Positions 6,407 to 12,176 of a DNA stretch of 39,722 nt are shown here, piece after piece; the first letter of the stretch is position 1; each line of letters opens with the position of its first letter. Both the position numbers and the translations under genes were made by a program. Source of the stretch: a virus. Location: positions 1-39,722 of IMG/VR virus record IMGVR_UViG_3300028883_000084; one strand, given 5' to 3'. The notes under the pieces were generated by a model. That model was not told the DNA's origin. It saw only the letters and a list, made by a program, of their open reading frames with translations, and did not search any database.

Positions 6407-6628
6407 ATGAACGATAATAAACAAACCAAAGGCCATGCACCCTTAGCAGGTGTTGTGCTTCCGTGCCCGTTTTGTGGGGGAAATGATTTAATATTTCACG
6501 AATCTAAATCATCTGATAAAACTATGACTTGGCATCATTTACATCACGGGCCGACAAAGGAATGCTCCGTTTCATTTATGCACAGCGACAAGGATAGACT
6601 TATTGAATTGTGGAATAGCAGGGCATGA
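6407..6628 (+). CDS. Lar-family restriction alleviation-like zinc protein
   Basis: A 73-residue protein with the Lar layout: an N-terminal LPCPFCGG zinc knuckle, a middle segment with one further Cys, and a C-terminal LIELWNSRA matching the family's xxWNxR ending. Rac-prophage Lar relieves host type I restriction. The second CxxC pair of typical family members is not obvious here (only Cys at KECSVS plus several His), so zinc ligation may differ. It lies in a cassette-like block beside a methyltransferase gene, a plausible anti-restriction pairing. Confidence 0.75.
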   Translation: MNDNKQTKGHAPLAGVVLPCPFCGGNDLIFHESKSSDKTMTWHHLHHGPTKECSVSFMHSDKDRLIELWNSRA

Positions 6629-6632
6629 AGCA

Positions 6633-6657
6633 CAACGGTTTTGATATGAATCCGTTG
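6633..6657 (+). repeat. Cassette-boundary hairpin C
   Basis: CAACGG (6633-6638) pairs with CCGTTG (6652-6657) across a 13-base loop, immediately after the Lar-like gene's stop. It is part of the non-coding leader if the next gene starts at 6700. Confidence 0.4.
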
Positions 6658-6699
6658 CGATTTAAACACGAAATATCAATTAATTTAAAATACAATATT

Positions 6700-6939
6700 A
6701 TGTTACAGAAATTATCTAAATACCTGATTACTAAGCAATGGTTTATATCTTTTGTTAGGCTTTCGTTGCCTGATGAAAAAGAACTGAATGCTCTTAGAAG
6801 CCAATACAGAGCTAGTGGCGGAGATGCAGGATGGATAAAAGACGCTTACAAGAAAGGGTTTATTGATGGGTGGAATAAGAAAAGAACCGATAGCCACTTG
6901 CGGAAACCGATATATAAACCAAAATGCAATGAAGCCTAA
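6700..6939 (+). CDS. Small hypothetical protein
   Basis: A 79-residue protein, or 104 if translated from the ATG at 6625 that overlaps the Lar-like stop as ATGA. I prefer 6700 because 6625-6699 contains the boundary hairpin and ends in an AT-rich leader (aatattATG) like other cassette genes. The C-terminal half has AYKKGFIDGWNKK, common in small phage proteins of unknown role. The stop lies inside GCCTAAC, which fits the RYYYAAC core of an attC half-site. Confidence 0.5.
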   Translation: MLQKLSKYLITKQWFISFVRLSLPDEKELNALRSQYRASGGDAGWIKDAYKKGFIDGWNKKRTDSHLRKPIYKPKCNEA

Positions 6940-6960
6940 CTCGTTGATATCGCAAGCAAA
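6933..6960 (+). repeat. Possible attC-like half-site D
   Basis: GCCTAACTCGTTG begins at the stop codon and matches RYYYAAC followed by CGTT, as in the left half of some integron sites. No matching GTTRRRY right half was found downstream, so it is a half-site or a coincidence. Confidence 0.25.
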
Positions 6961-6992
6961 AGTTTGGATAACACTCCTATAGAGAAAAATAA

Positions 6993-7223
6993 ATGGCTGG
7001 TAATTATTTAGACGGATACGCTAAGGAAATCTGCGGCCATTGCGGACTTAAGAGAACTGCAGAAGGTTACGACGGCTGTATAGGTGAGTTGAATACTGCT
7101 AAAGTTATGAATGCCTGCTGTGGCCACGGAGAAGACCGGACGGCGTACGTCCAATTTTGGAATGGTGAAAGGATAGCGGGCAAAATAGCTATAGAATATA
7201 TTAAGAAGAATAAAAGGATATGA
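6993..7223 (+). CDS. Small Cys/His zinc-binding-like protein
   Basis: A 76-residue protein with CGHCG (residues 14-18), a Cys at about 29 and ACCGHGE (about 41-47), a dense Cys/His set suggesting a structural zinc site. The pattern CxxCG...GC...NxCCGHG occurs in small phage proteins of unknown role. Native phage-style base use resumes here after the cassette-like block. It overlaps the next gene as ATGA. Confidence 0.6.
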   Translation: MAGNYLDGYAKEICGHCGLKRTAEGYDGCIGELNTAKVMNACCGHGEDRTAYVQFWNGERIAGKIAIEYIKKNKRI

Positions 7224-7414
7224 AAAAATTAGCTAAAAAGTACGGTTTTGTTTTTATAGTGCTTACCGTTACTCCTGCAGCTCTCTTCGTAAAATTAATA
7301 ACTAAGGGGCTGCTTTTAGAGACCGCTATAATAAGCCTGCAAATACCTTTTATAGCCTTACAGGCTCTTAGTCTCTTTATTATAATCTACTACAGAAAGG
7401 AAGTTTTCGAATAA
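7220..7414 (+). CDS. Small two-helix membrane protein
   Basis: A 64-residue protein with two predicted membrane segments (about 9-27 and 33-56) and a basic N-terminus. Start and upstream stop overlap as ATGA, so translation is coupled. No family is recognised. Small membrane proteins in early phage regions often act in exclusion or inhibit host functions, but nothing specific is visible. Confidence 0.55.
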   Translation: MKKLAKKYGFVFIVLTVTPAALFVKLITKGLLLETAIISLQIPFIALQALSLFIIIYYRKEVFE

Positions 7415-7675
7415 ATGAATATACGGCCTTTAATACCAGGATGTAACTACCATACCAATTGGCAAGAGGATAAAGCTATGCGCTTTGTACTCGGTAAGGT
7501 CTCTCGATCTGGCTCCAGAGTTTTACTCTACACTAGAAGAACGCGGAATAGTTTCTGGGCCAATGCTTCCGATCTTATTTTCATAAGGACTAGATACAAC
7601 CTTGAAAAAGGTAAGCGTCTAGCCAGGAGAGCTAAAGACGACTTTAAAATTTTAAAACGGGCTAAAAGCGCCTAA
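7415..7675 (+). CDS. Small basic hypothetical protein
   Basis: An 86-residue, Arg/Lys-rich protein with a central strand-like region (RVLLYTRRTRNSFWANASDLIF). No family is recognised. It begins directly after the stop of the membrane protein gene (TAA then ATG), so it belongs to the same operon. Confidence 0.5.
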   Translation: MNIRPLIPGCNYHTNWQEDKAMRFVLGKVSRSGSRVLLYTRRTRNSFWANASDLIFIRTRYNLEKGKRLARRAKDDFKILKRAKSA

Positions 7676-7722
7676 AAACACTTAAAAACGTAGTAATTAG
7701 TATAAATTCTTAATTTAAGCAA

Positions 7723-7872
7723 ATGTTTATAATTTGGGTAATTATCTCGCTTATTAATAGCGGTAAAATCGACTGGGAAGTGAATAAATTGAACGTTTTA
7801 GACTCTTGGGCTATGCCTTTTCTAATAGACCTGCTTCTAATATTGATCTATTTAACTCTAAAGCAGCTCTAA
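7723..7872 (+). CDS. 49-residue membrane peptide
   Basis: A short frame encoding two hydrophobic stretches, MFIIWVIISLI at the N-terminus and PFLIDLLLILIYLTL at the C-terminus, joined by a polar loop. The start follows an A-rich leader (aagcaaATG). It lies at the end of the accessory operon, just before the AT-rich repeat region. Length, composition and position support a real gene, but the role is unknown. Confidence 0.45.
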   Translation: MFIIWVIISLINSGKIDWEVNKLNVLDSWAMPFLIDLLLILIYLTLKQL

Positions 7873-8004
7873 TATTTTATTTCCTCAATCTAAAAAATTA
7901 GGATTCTGAGGTCTTCCTAGTGTAAACAATGCTGTAAACAATAAAAATTCATTGTTTACACTCCAGAGGAAAATATCCGAAAAATTTCCGTAAAACTTCT
8001 ATTC

Positions 8005-8158
8005 GTAAACAATAATAAACAATAAAAAACAATCATTGTTTACTCTGGATTGCTAGAGCCTAAAGGCTTATATGTAATTGTAAACAATAAAACAATAATA
8101 TATTAAAATAGTAGTATAGTGATATTATATAGTATAATATGTAAAAAAATAGGATAAA
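8005..8158. repeat. 154-bp block shared with 31259-31412 (copy 1)
   Basis: It aligns without gaps to 31259-31412 with about 140 of 154 positions identical by manual count. It contains three full iterons and an AGCC-TAAA-GGCT mini-hairpin (8057-8068). Confidence 0.85.
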
Positions 8159-8187
8159 AAAGCTATAAAACGCGTATATAAGTTAAA

Positions 8188-8214
8188 AAGCTCGTTTTTA
8201 TTGTTTACGAGCTT
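8188..8214. promoter_or_regulatory. 8-bp hairpin around an iteron
   Basis: AAGCTCGT (8188-8195) pairs with ACGAGCTT (8207-8214). The iteron ATTGTTTAC (8200-8208) lies in the loop and edge of the stem. It could be an extrusion or termination site within the repeat region. Confidence 0.4.
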
Positions 8215-8379
8215 AAAAAATAGCTAAATTCTCAATATTCACAGGCTATACAGACGTAAACAATAAAAAAAAGCATTGTTTACAGCGAAACCTCAAACCT
8301 TTACCAGTAGCGGCTTGTAGCGTAAACAATGATTGTTTACATATTATTTTTTAATTATCGGTTAAAATTTCTTTTTCTA

Positions 8380-8387
8380 TACTTTTG
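8380..8387 (+). promoter_or_regulatory. Promoter -7 box TACTTTTG for the packaging operon
   Basis: A perfect match to TAnnTTTG, 17 bases before the small-terminase ATG. The sequence from TTAAAATTTC to ACTTTTG is almost the same as at the replication-operon promoter (31642-31649). No clear -33 TTTG is present, so an activator bound at the upstream repeats may be needed. Confidence 0.6.
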
Positions 8388-8403
8388 TTAGAAACTTTTT
8401 AAG

Positions 8404-8898
8404 ATGGGCAAACGAATAGAATTAGATAGAGACCAAGAGGATTACTGGGATAAAAGAAAACGAAGAGGGCGGCCTAAAGCCCTTAAGTCCCCAGATCATC
8501 TCTGGAGCTTAGCCTGCGATTATTTCAAAAGAAGAGATAAGCAGAAAATAGTAAAAAAGGAATTTATTCGGGGAGGAGAGAGAGCCGGAGAAGTTGTAGA
8601 CTTGGAGCAAATGGTCCCTTATACTTGGCAGGGTTTTGAAGCGTATTTGCACGAACGTAAAATTATCGCGCACCTTAGAGACTACAGGGCTAACAAGGGA
8701 AATTACTACGACGATTACTCGGAAATTCTAATCGTGATAGGGCATATTATGTACGATCAGAAGTTTACTGGCGCCGCCTCTGGAGCCTTCAATGCTAACG
8801 TAATTATCCGCGATCTCGGCCTCTCAGAAAGAACAGAAATGTTAATACAACAAGAGCAGCCGCTTTTCGGAGATACCGACGAAGAAGAGAACGACTAA
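8404..8898 (+). CDS. terS: Terminase small subunit
   Basis: A 164-residue protein directly upstream of the large terminase gene. It begins with a basic GRPKAL stretch and has the aromatic/charged layout of small terminases (TWQGFEAYLHE, then a hydrophobic helix through IVIGHIMYD, then ASGAFNANVIIRDLGL). An acidic tail (GDTDEEEND) ends it. Small subunits form a ring that recognises the packaging site on phage DNA. It is the first gene of an operon behind the iteron cluster. Confidence 0.75.
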   Translation: MGKRIELDRDQEDYWDKRKRRGRPKALKSPDHLWSLACDYFKRRDKQKIVKKEFIRGGERAGEVVDLEQMVPYTWQGFEAYLHERKIIAHLRDYRANKGNYYDDYSEILIVIGHIMYDQKFTGAASGAFNANVIIRDLGLSERTEMLIQQEQPLFGDTDEEEND

Positions 8899-8906
8899 TT
8901 CGATAT

Positions 8907-10178
8907 ATGGGCGCGCTAAAACATATAGTTGGCGAGATACCCGGCTTTAAGTATACTACGGCCATAGCCAAGCTTCGCAAGTTAACTAAGCGTTTTAGGA
9001 TTGTCCCTGGAGGAACCTCAGCTGGCAAGACGTACGGTATACTCCCTATTTTAATCGACAGAGCGGCTAAAACTCCTAATTTAGAGATATCGGTCGTATC
9101 CGAATCTATTCCGCACTTACGTAAAGGGGCGCTTAAGGATTTCCTTAAGATTATGAAGGTAACCGGCCGCTATATTGACGCCAACTATAACCGGACCTTG
9201 TTAACCTATCAATTTTCTAACGGCTCCTACATTGAGTTTTTTAGCGCAGACCAAGAGGAGAAAGTTAGAGGACCTCGCCGTAATATCCTCTACGTTAATG
9301 AAGCCAACGCTATTAATTTCGATACTTTCCATAATCTCGCTATCCGTACCGATCTCGAGATATGGTTAGACTTTAACCCTTCTAGGGAGTTCTGGGCACA
9401 CACGGAGTTAGCCGAATATAAAGAGCCGGATGCAGACTGGCTAACGCTTACTTACGAGGATAACGAAGCCCTTAGCCCGGCTATCGTAAAAGAGATTGAG
9501 AAGGCTAAAATTAAAGCCTTTATTAATCCGAATTTAGAGCCTTCTCAGCTTCTAGAGGAGAGGAATATTAAGAGCAATTACTGGGCTAACTGGTGGAAGG
9601 TTTATGGCCTTGGGCTAGTCGGCTCTCTAGAGGGTGTAATATTTAGTAATTGGACCACTATAAACGAGCTACCTAAAGCAGCTAGGTTACTAGGCTACGG
9701 TATGGATTTCGGCTGGAGTAACGACCCTAGCACCTTAGTAAGCGCTTGGGTTTATGAGGGTAAAGTAATCTGGAAGGAGCATTTTTACCAGTCAGGATTA
9801 AAGACTAGAGAGATAGCCGAGCTTATGAGAAAGGCAGGCGTAAGGAAAACGGACTTTGTAACGGCCGATAGATCGAACGGCCGATTAATTACTGAGTTAG
9901 AGGAGTTCGGCTTTAAAATACGGAAATCGGAGTCCGGACCTGGTAGCATAGAGCTAGGTATAGAAACTCTGCTAAAAGAGGAATTCTTAGTTACGGCCGA
10001 TAGTGTTAACATGATTAACGAGCTTAGAAATTACTGCTACGAGAAGGATAAAACAGGTAAGACTCTAAACGAACCTATAGACGACTTTAACCACGCTATA
10101 GACCCTATGCGGTATTTAGCCTACTTCAAATTAAGCGCTCAGAAAAGCCGCAAGCGAGGAGTAAAAAGGAGAAATTAA
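8907..10178 (+). CDS. terL: Terminase large subunit (packaging ATPase and nuclease)
   Basis: A 423-residue protein. The Walker A loop is GGTSAGKT (residues 35-42) and the Walker B-like strand ILYVNEA (127-133) has Asn in the usual first-acidic place, as in several phage TerL groups. The C-terminal RNase H-like nuclease shows MDFGWSNDP (near 264), ADRSN (near 318) and DDFNHAIDPMRY (near 392). It pumps DNA into the prohead and cuts concatemers. The start is 8 bases after the small subunit. The length is normal to slightly short. Confidence 0.95.
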   Translation: MGALKHIVGEIPGFKYTTAIAKLRKLTKRFRIVPGGTSAGKTYGILPILIDRAAKTPNLEISVVSESIPHLRKGALKDFLKIMKVTGRYIDANYNRTLLTYQFSNGSYIEFFSADQEEKVRGPRRNILYVNEANAINFDTFHNLAIRTDLEIWLDFNPSREFWAHTELAEYKEPDADWLTLTYEDNEALSPAIVKEIEKAKIKAFINPNLEPSQLLEERNIKSNYWANWWKVYGLGLVGSLEGVIFSNWTTINELPKAARLLGYGMDFGWSNDPSTLVSAWVYEGKVIWKEHFYQSGLKTREIAELMRKAGVRKTDFVTADRSNGRLITELEEFGFKIRKSESGPGSIELGIETLLKEEFLVTADSVNMINELRNYCYEKDKTGKTLNEPIDDFNHAIDPMRYLAYFKLSAQKSRKRGVKRRN

Positions 10179-10188
10179 AAAACTTTTC

Positions 10189-10196
10189 TATCTTTG
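10189..10196 (+). promoter_or_regulatory. Possible promoter -7 box TATCTTTG
   Basis: A perfect TAnnTTTG match only 5 bases before the ATG at 10202. If used at normal spacing, transcription would begin at or next to that ATG and give a leaderless mRNA. No -33 TTTG was seen. The identical box occurs at 28906. Confidence 0.35.
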
Positions 10197-10201
10197 AGAG
10201 T

Positions 10202-10543
10202 ATGAGAAATCTTGTTCTTATACTGCTTCTATCTGTAGGCTTTAGTTTAAGCGCTACGAGTTCGGGGTCTTCGGTTACTCCGTTCGCAGATGAAAAAGCA
10301 GCTATTAGTATCGATTTTGACGTAGGGACCATAGAGACAGCCGCTGAGGTAGCGGCCGTATCTACCCAAGCGTTAGAAATCGGCACTTACAAGCTGCAAA
10401 TCGAAAAGCCTCCTAGTTTAGAGGTTTTAAATAGTGGATTGAATCCGCAAACGATTAGAGCGGACCAGTTTAGTAAGACGCCAGCTAAGAACAATAAATG
10501 CTTTAGACGTGCTCGCGACGGATTGACAAAGGCATTATCTTAA
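10202..10543 (+). CDS. Exported hypothetical protein
   Basis: A 113-residue protein with an N-terminal signal-like segment (MRNLVLILLLSVGFSLSA) and no lipobox Cys. The rest is polar and unrecognised, ending in a basic stretch (CFRRARDGLTKALS). It may go to the periplasm or cell surface. It stands alone between the large terminase gene and a strong terminator and may have its own promoter. Confidence 0.6.
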   Translation: MRNLVLILLLSVGFSLSATSSGSSVTPFADEKAAISIDFDVGTIETAAEVAAVSTQALEIGTYKLQIEKPPSLEVLNSGLNPQTIRADQFSKTPAKNNKCFRRARDGLTKALS

Positions 10544-10562
10544 TATGCTAAACGAACGAATA

Positions 10563-10594
10563 AAAAAGCCCCCTAAGAGATTAGGAGGCTTTTT
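10563..10594. terminator. Bidirectional intrinsic terminator
   Basis: A 14-bp stem, AAAAAGCCCCCTAA (10563-10576) with TTAGGAGGCTTTTT (10581-10594), one mismatch, GAGA loop and T runs on both strands. It ends both the rightward packaging transcript and the leftward two-gene operon. Confidence 0.9.
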
Positions 10595-10612
10595 GTTTTA
10601 TAAGGCTCAGGT

Positions 10613-10792
10613 CTACAAGCTATCTATATACTTCTTAGCCTTTTCGATTGAGTTCTCCGAACCGTCCGCGAAAATATCGCCTGCAATACATTTTACCAGC
10701 TTGAAGCCTTTGTATATTATAGCGCTATGGCTTTTAACATCCGTACGCTTCTCAATTCTAAAGCCTTTATAGTTTTCCGTCTTCATTTCCAT
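10613..10792 (-). CDS. Small hypothetical protein on minus strand
   Basis: A 59-residue protein beginning MEMKTENYKGFRIEKRTD and ending EKAKKYIDSL. The YKGFRIEK and YKGFKLVK segments suggest a small beta-rich protein with a final helix, a shape common among short phage and bacterial proteins. It follows the 79-residue gene on the same strand by about 48 bases and ends just before the shared terminator. A second Met two codons in is an alternative start. The plus-strand frame here has no comparable support. Confidence 0.6.
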   Translation of the reverse strand: MEMKTENYKGFRIEKRTDVKSHSAIIYKGFKLVKCIAGDIFADGSENSIEKAKKYIDSL

Positions 10793-10808
10793 TTTTTTAG
10801 AGTTTATA

Positions 10809-10829
10809 GGAGACCTCCGAAGAGGCTCC
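10809..10829 (-). promoter_or_regulatory. Intercistronic hairpin with UUCG tetraloop
   Basis: On the minus strand GGAGCCTC-TTCG-GAGG-T-CTCC forms an 8-bp stem with one bulge closed by the very stable C(UUCG)G loop. No T run follows, so it is more likely an mRNA-stability or processing element between the two minus-strand genes than a terminator. Confidence 0.45.
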
Positions 10830-10840
10830 TTGTTAAGTTT

Positions 10841-11080
10841 TTATTGTTTAGAGTATATCAATTGTCCAGCGTCGTAAGCATCATTTACTAGGCTTGCGAA
10901 CTTATCCGTATTTAAACACTTAAAAGTTATACGGTGAGCCAGTTCTACGTCGTCGCAGATTTGAAAGGATTTGTTTAATAGAGTCTCATAACCTACTAGC
11001 ATTAAATCGGCCTTATCTCCAAAGCCTTCTTTTATCGCTTTTTTTACTGTATTACTCGCTACTAATATTACTTTTCCCAT
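10841..11080 (-). CDS. Hypothetical protein, first gene of minus-strand operon
   Basis: A 79-residue soluble protein, not recognised: MGKVILVASNTVKKAIKEG, then a helical C-terminal half. It starts in the recurrent ATGGG context, about 17 bases downstream of the expected transcript start from the minus-strand promoter. Together with the 59-residue gene it forms the only leftward operon in the window, isolated between two late rightward blocks. Confidence 0.65.
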   Translation of the reverse strand: MGKVILVASNTVKKAIKEGFGDKADLMLVGYETLLNKSFQICDDVELAHRITFKCLNTDKFASLVNDAYDAGQLIYSKQ

Positions 11081-11103
11081 TTTTTTCGTTTTTTATTATA
11101 GAT

Positions 11104-11131
11104 CAAATATACGCGTAATATTTTAAGCAAA
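11104..11131 (-). promoter_or_regulatory. Minus-strand promoter (TTTG ... TATATTTG)
   Basis: On the minus strand TTTG lies at 11131-11128 and TATATTTG at 11111-11104, a perfect TAnnTTTG, with a 16-base spacer, slightly shorter than usual. It sits 24 bases before the ATG at 11080. Confidence 0.6.
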
Positions 11132-11138
11132 GAAATTT

Positions 11139-11176
11139 TTTTCCGTTTTTTTATAAAAAAAGTTTTTATTTCTCGT
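11139..11176. repeat. AT hairpin followed by TTTTTATTTCTCGT
   Basis: TTTTTTTATAAAAAAA is followed by TTTTTATTTCTCGT at 11163-11176. The same 14 bases, also behind an AT hairpin, occur at 615-628. The rest of 11081-11256 has no gene; a small CCGAAA/TTTCGG hairpin (11182-11194) followed by T residues precedes the next promoter. Confidence 0.5.
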
Positions 11177-11207
11177 TTTATCCGAAAATTTCGGGCTTTT
11201 TAGTTAT

Positions 11208-11215
11208 TACATTTG
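11208..11215 (+). promoter_or_regulatory. Promoter -7 box TACATTTG for the virion operon
   Basis: A perfect TAnnTTTG match in the divergent region, 41 bases before the ATG at 11257. The predicted leader is A-rich (ctattataaaattATGGG), as expected for Bacteroidetes initiation. Confidence 0.5.
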
Positions 11216-11256
11216 GAGCCGACAAACCTAGAAAAACACTAAACTATTATAAAATT

Positions 11257-11907
11257 ATGGGACTATTAGCAGAATGCCCACCGGCCGCAGAGATAGCCGA
11301 CGTAGACGTAACAGGCTGCCAGGAGCAGCTAGGACAAATCCAAAAAGTAATATTCCAGAGAAAATTCTCTACGGGTTCTACTCGTAATAAGTTCGTTATC
11401 GGAAGCGACGACCCCGAGCTTTTAGCTAGCTGGACTTCTCTATTGTCAGCTTCGGACGGCACTAAAGTAGTACAGTCTCCTTTTATCTCCGGTCCTGCTA
11501 CTGAACCAGGAGCGGCTAGAACTTACGGAGGAGGTAACGATACAATCGGAGGTATTGAGATCGTTATCGGTAGAGAGCCTACTACGTTTACGGCTAACAT
11601 GATTAACGTAAGACAGAAGGCGGCCAAAGCGCTAAAACAGTATATGACTGAGACGCTGCAAGTCTACTTAGTAGATGAGCACGGGCAAGTAGCTGGACTT
11701 CACGGAGCCACCGACGACCCAGACTCGCCTACGGACTTTATGGGTATCCCTATCCGCGGATTCTTTATAGGAGATAAGAATTTTGGAGGACTAGAGGAGG
11801 TAGATATGAATACGATCTCCTGGGCATTCGAACCTAACTGGTCGGACAACCTCTATATTATTAAGCCTTCGGATTTTGACCCGCTCAACGATTTAGTTAG
11901 TCCTTAA
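11257..11907 (+). CDS. Virion protein, candidate tail-tube protein
   Basis: A 216-residue, Gly- and beta-rich protein without signal peptide or membrane helix. GQIQKVIFQRKF near residue 28 and a middle EIVIGREP strand are typical of structural proteins in Bacteroidetes phages. The region where siphoviruses usually keep their tail-tube gene, just before the tape-measure gene, has none of suitable size, so this protein is the best tail-tube candidate. That is inference from size and elimination; a head decoration or neck protein is possible. It has its own promoter. Confidence 0.5.
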   Translation: MGLLAECPPAAEIADVDVTGCQEQLGQIQKVIFQRKFSTGSTRNKFVIGSDDPELLASWTSLLSASDGTKVVQSPFISGPATEPGAARTYGGGNDTIGGIEIVIGREPTTFTANMINVRQKAAKALKQYMTETLQVYLVDEHGQVAGLHGATDDPDSPTDFMGIPIRGFFIGDKNFGGLEEVDMNTISWAFEPNWSDNLYIIKPSDFDPLNDLVSP

Positions 11908-11945
11908 TTAGTTACTTTTAAGTTTTGAACTAAACCGATATAGCT

Positions 11946-12176
11946 ATGTCCGAAAAGCAGAAAAAAAAGCCGTCTATGGTTAAGCTCGTAGTAAAACACG
12001 CAGCTAAACCAGACGGCAAAAAGCAAATTATCCAGAGCCGAGAGTTTAATCTAGCACACGCTGAGCGTTTACTAAGCAGAGAAAATAACGGCGGCTGGGA
12101 ATTAGCCGAAGACTCTAATTTTAAATTCGACAAAAAGAATGGCCTTAGCCTCAAATCTGGTAAAACAGAGAGTTGA
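11946..12176 (+). CDS. Small basic protein before portal
   Basis: A 76-residue, Lys-rich, highly charged protein, not recognised. Its 3' end overlaps the portal gene by 38 bases in another frame, suggesting coupled translation. It could be a small head-assembly or DNA-binding factor, but no motif shows this. Confidence 0.5.
   Translation: MSEKQKKKPSMVKLVVKHAAKPDGKKQIIQSREFNLAHAERLLSRENNGGWELAEDSNFKFDKKNGLSLKSGKTES

Larger units (their letters stand above)
7922..8340. repeat. GTAAACAAT iteron/operator cluster 1
   Basis: The 531 bases between genes (7873-8403) hold no coding sequence I can support. GTAAACAAT starts at 7922, 7934, 8005, 8080, 8256 and 8322. Its reverse complement ATTGTTTAC starts at 7951, 8035, 8200, 8275 and 8332. 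Several near copies (TAAACAAT, AAACAAT) also occur. The copies at 8322-8340 form a perfect 19-bp palindrome with one central base. Between 8089 and 8190 the DNA is extremely AT-rich. The arrangement fits operators for a dimeric regulator or an iteron origin with a melting region. Confidence 0.85.

Noticed and set aside
3302-7872. True integron
   Set aside because: Boundary elements resemble attC sites only in part and no integron integrase is present, so only cassette-like is claimed.
10545-10772. Plus-strand 75-codon frame
   Set aside because: It runs through the intrinsic terminator at 10563-10594 and lies opposite the better-supported minus-strand gene at 10613-10792.
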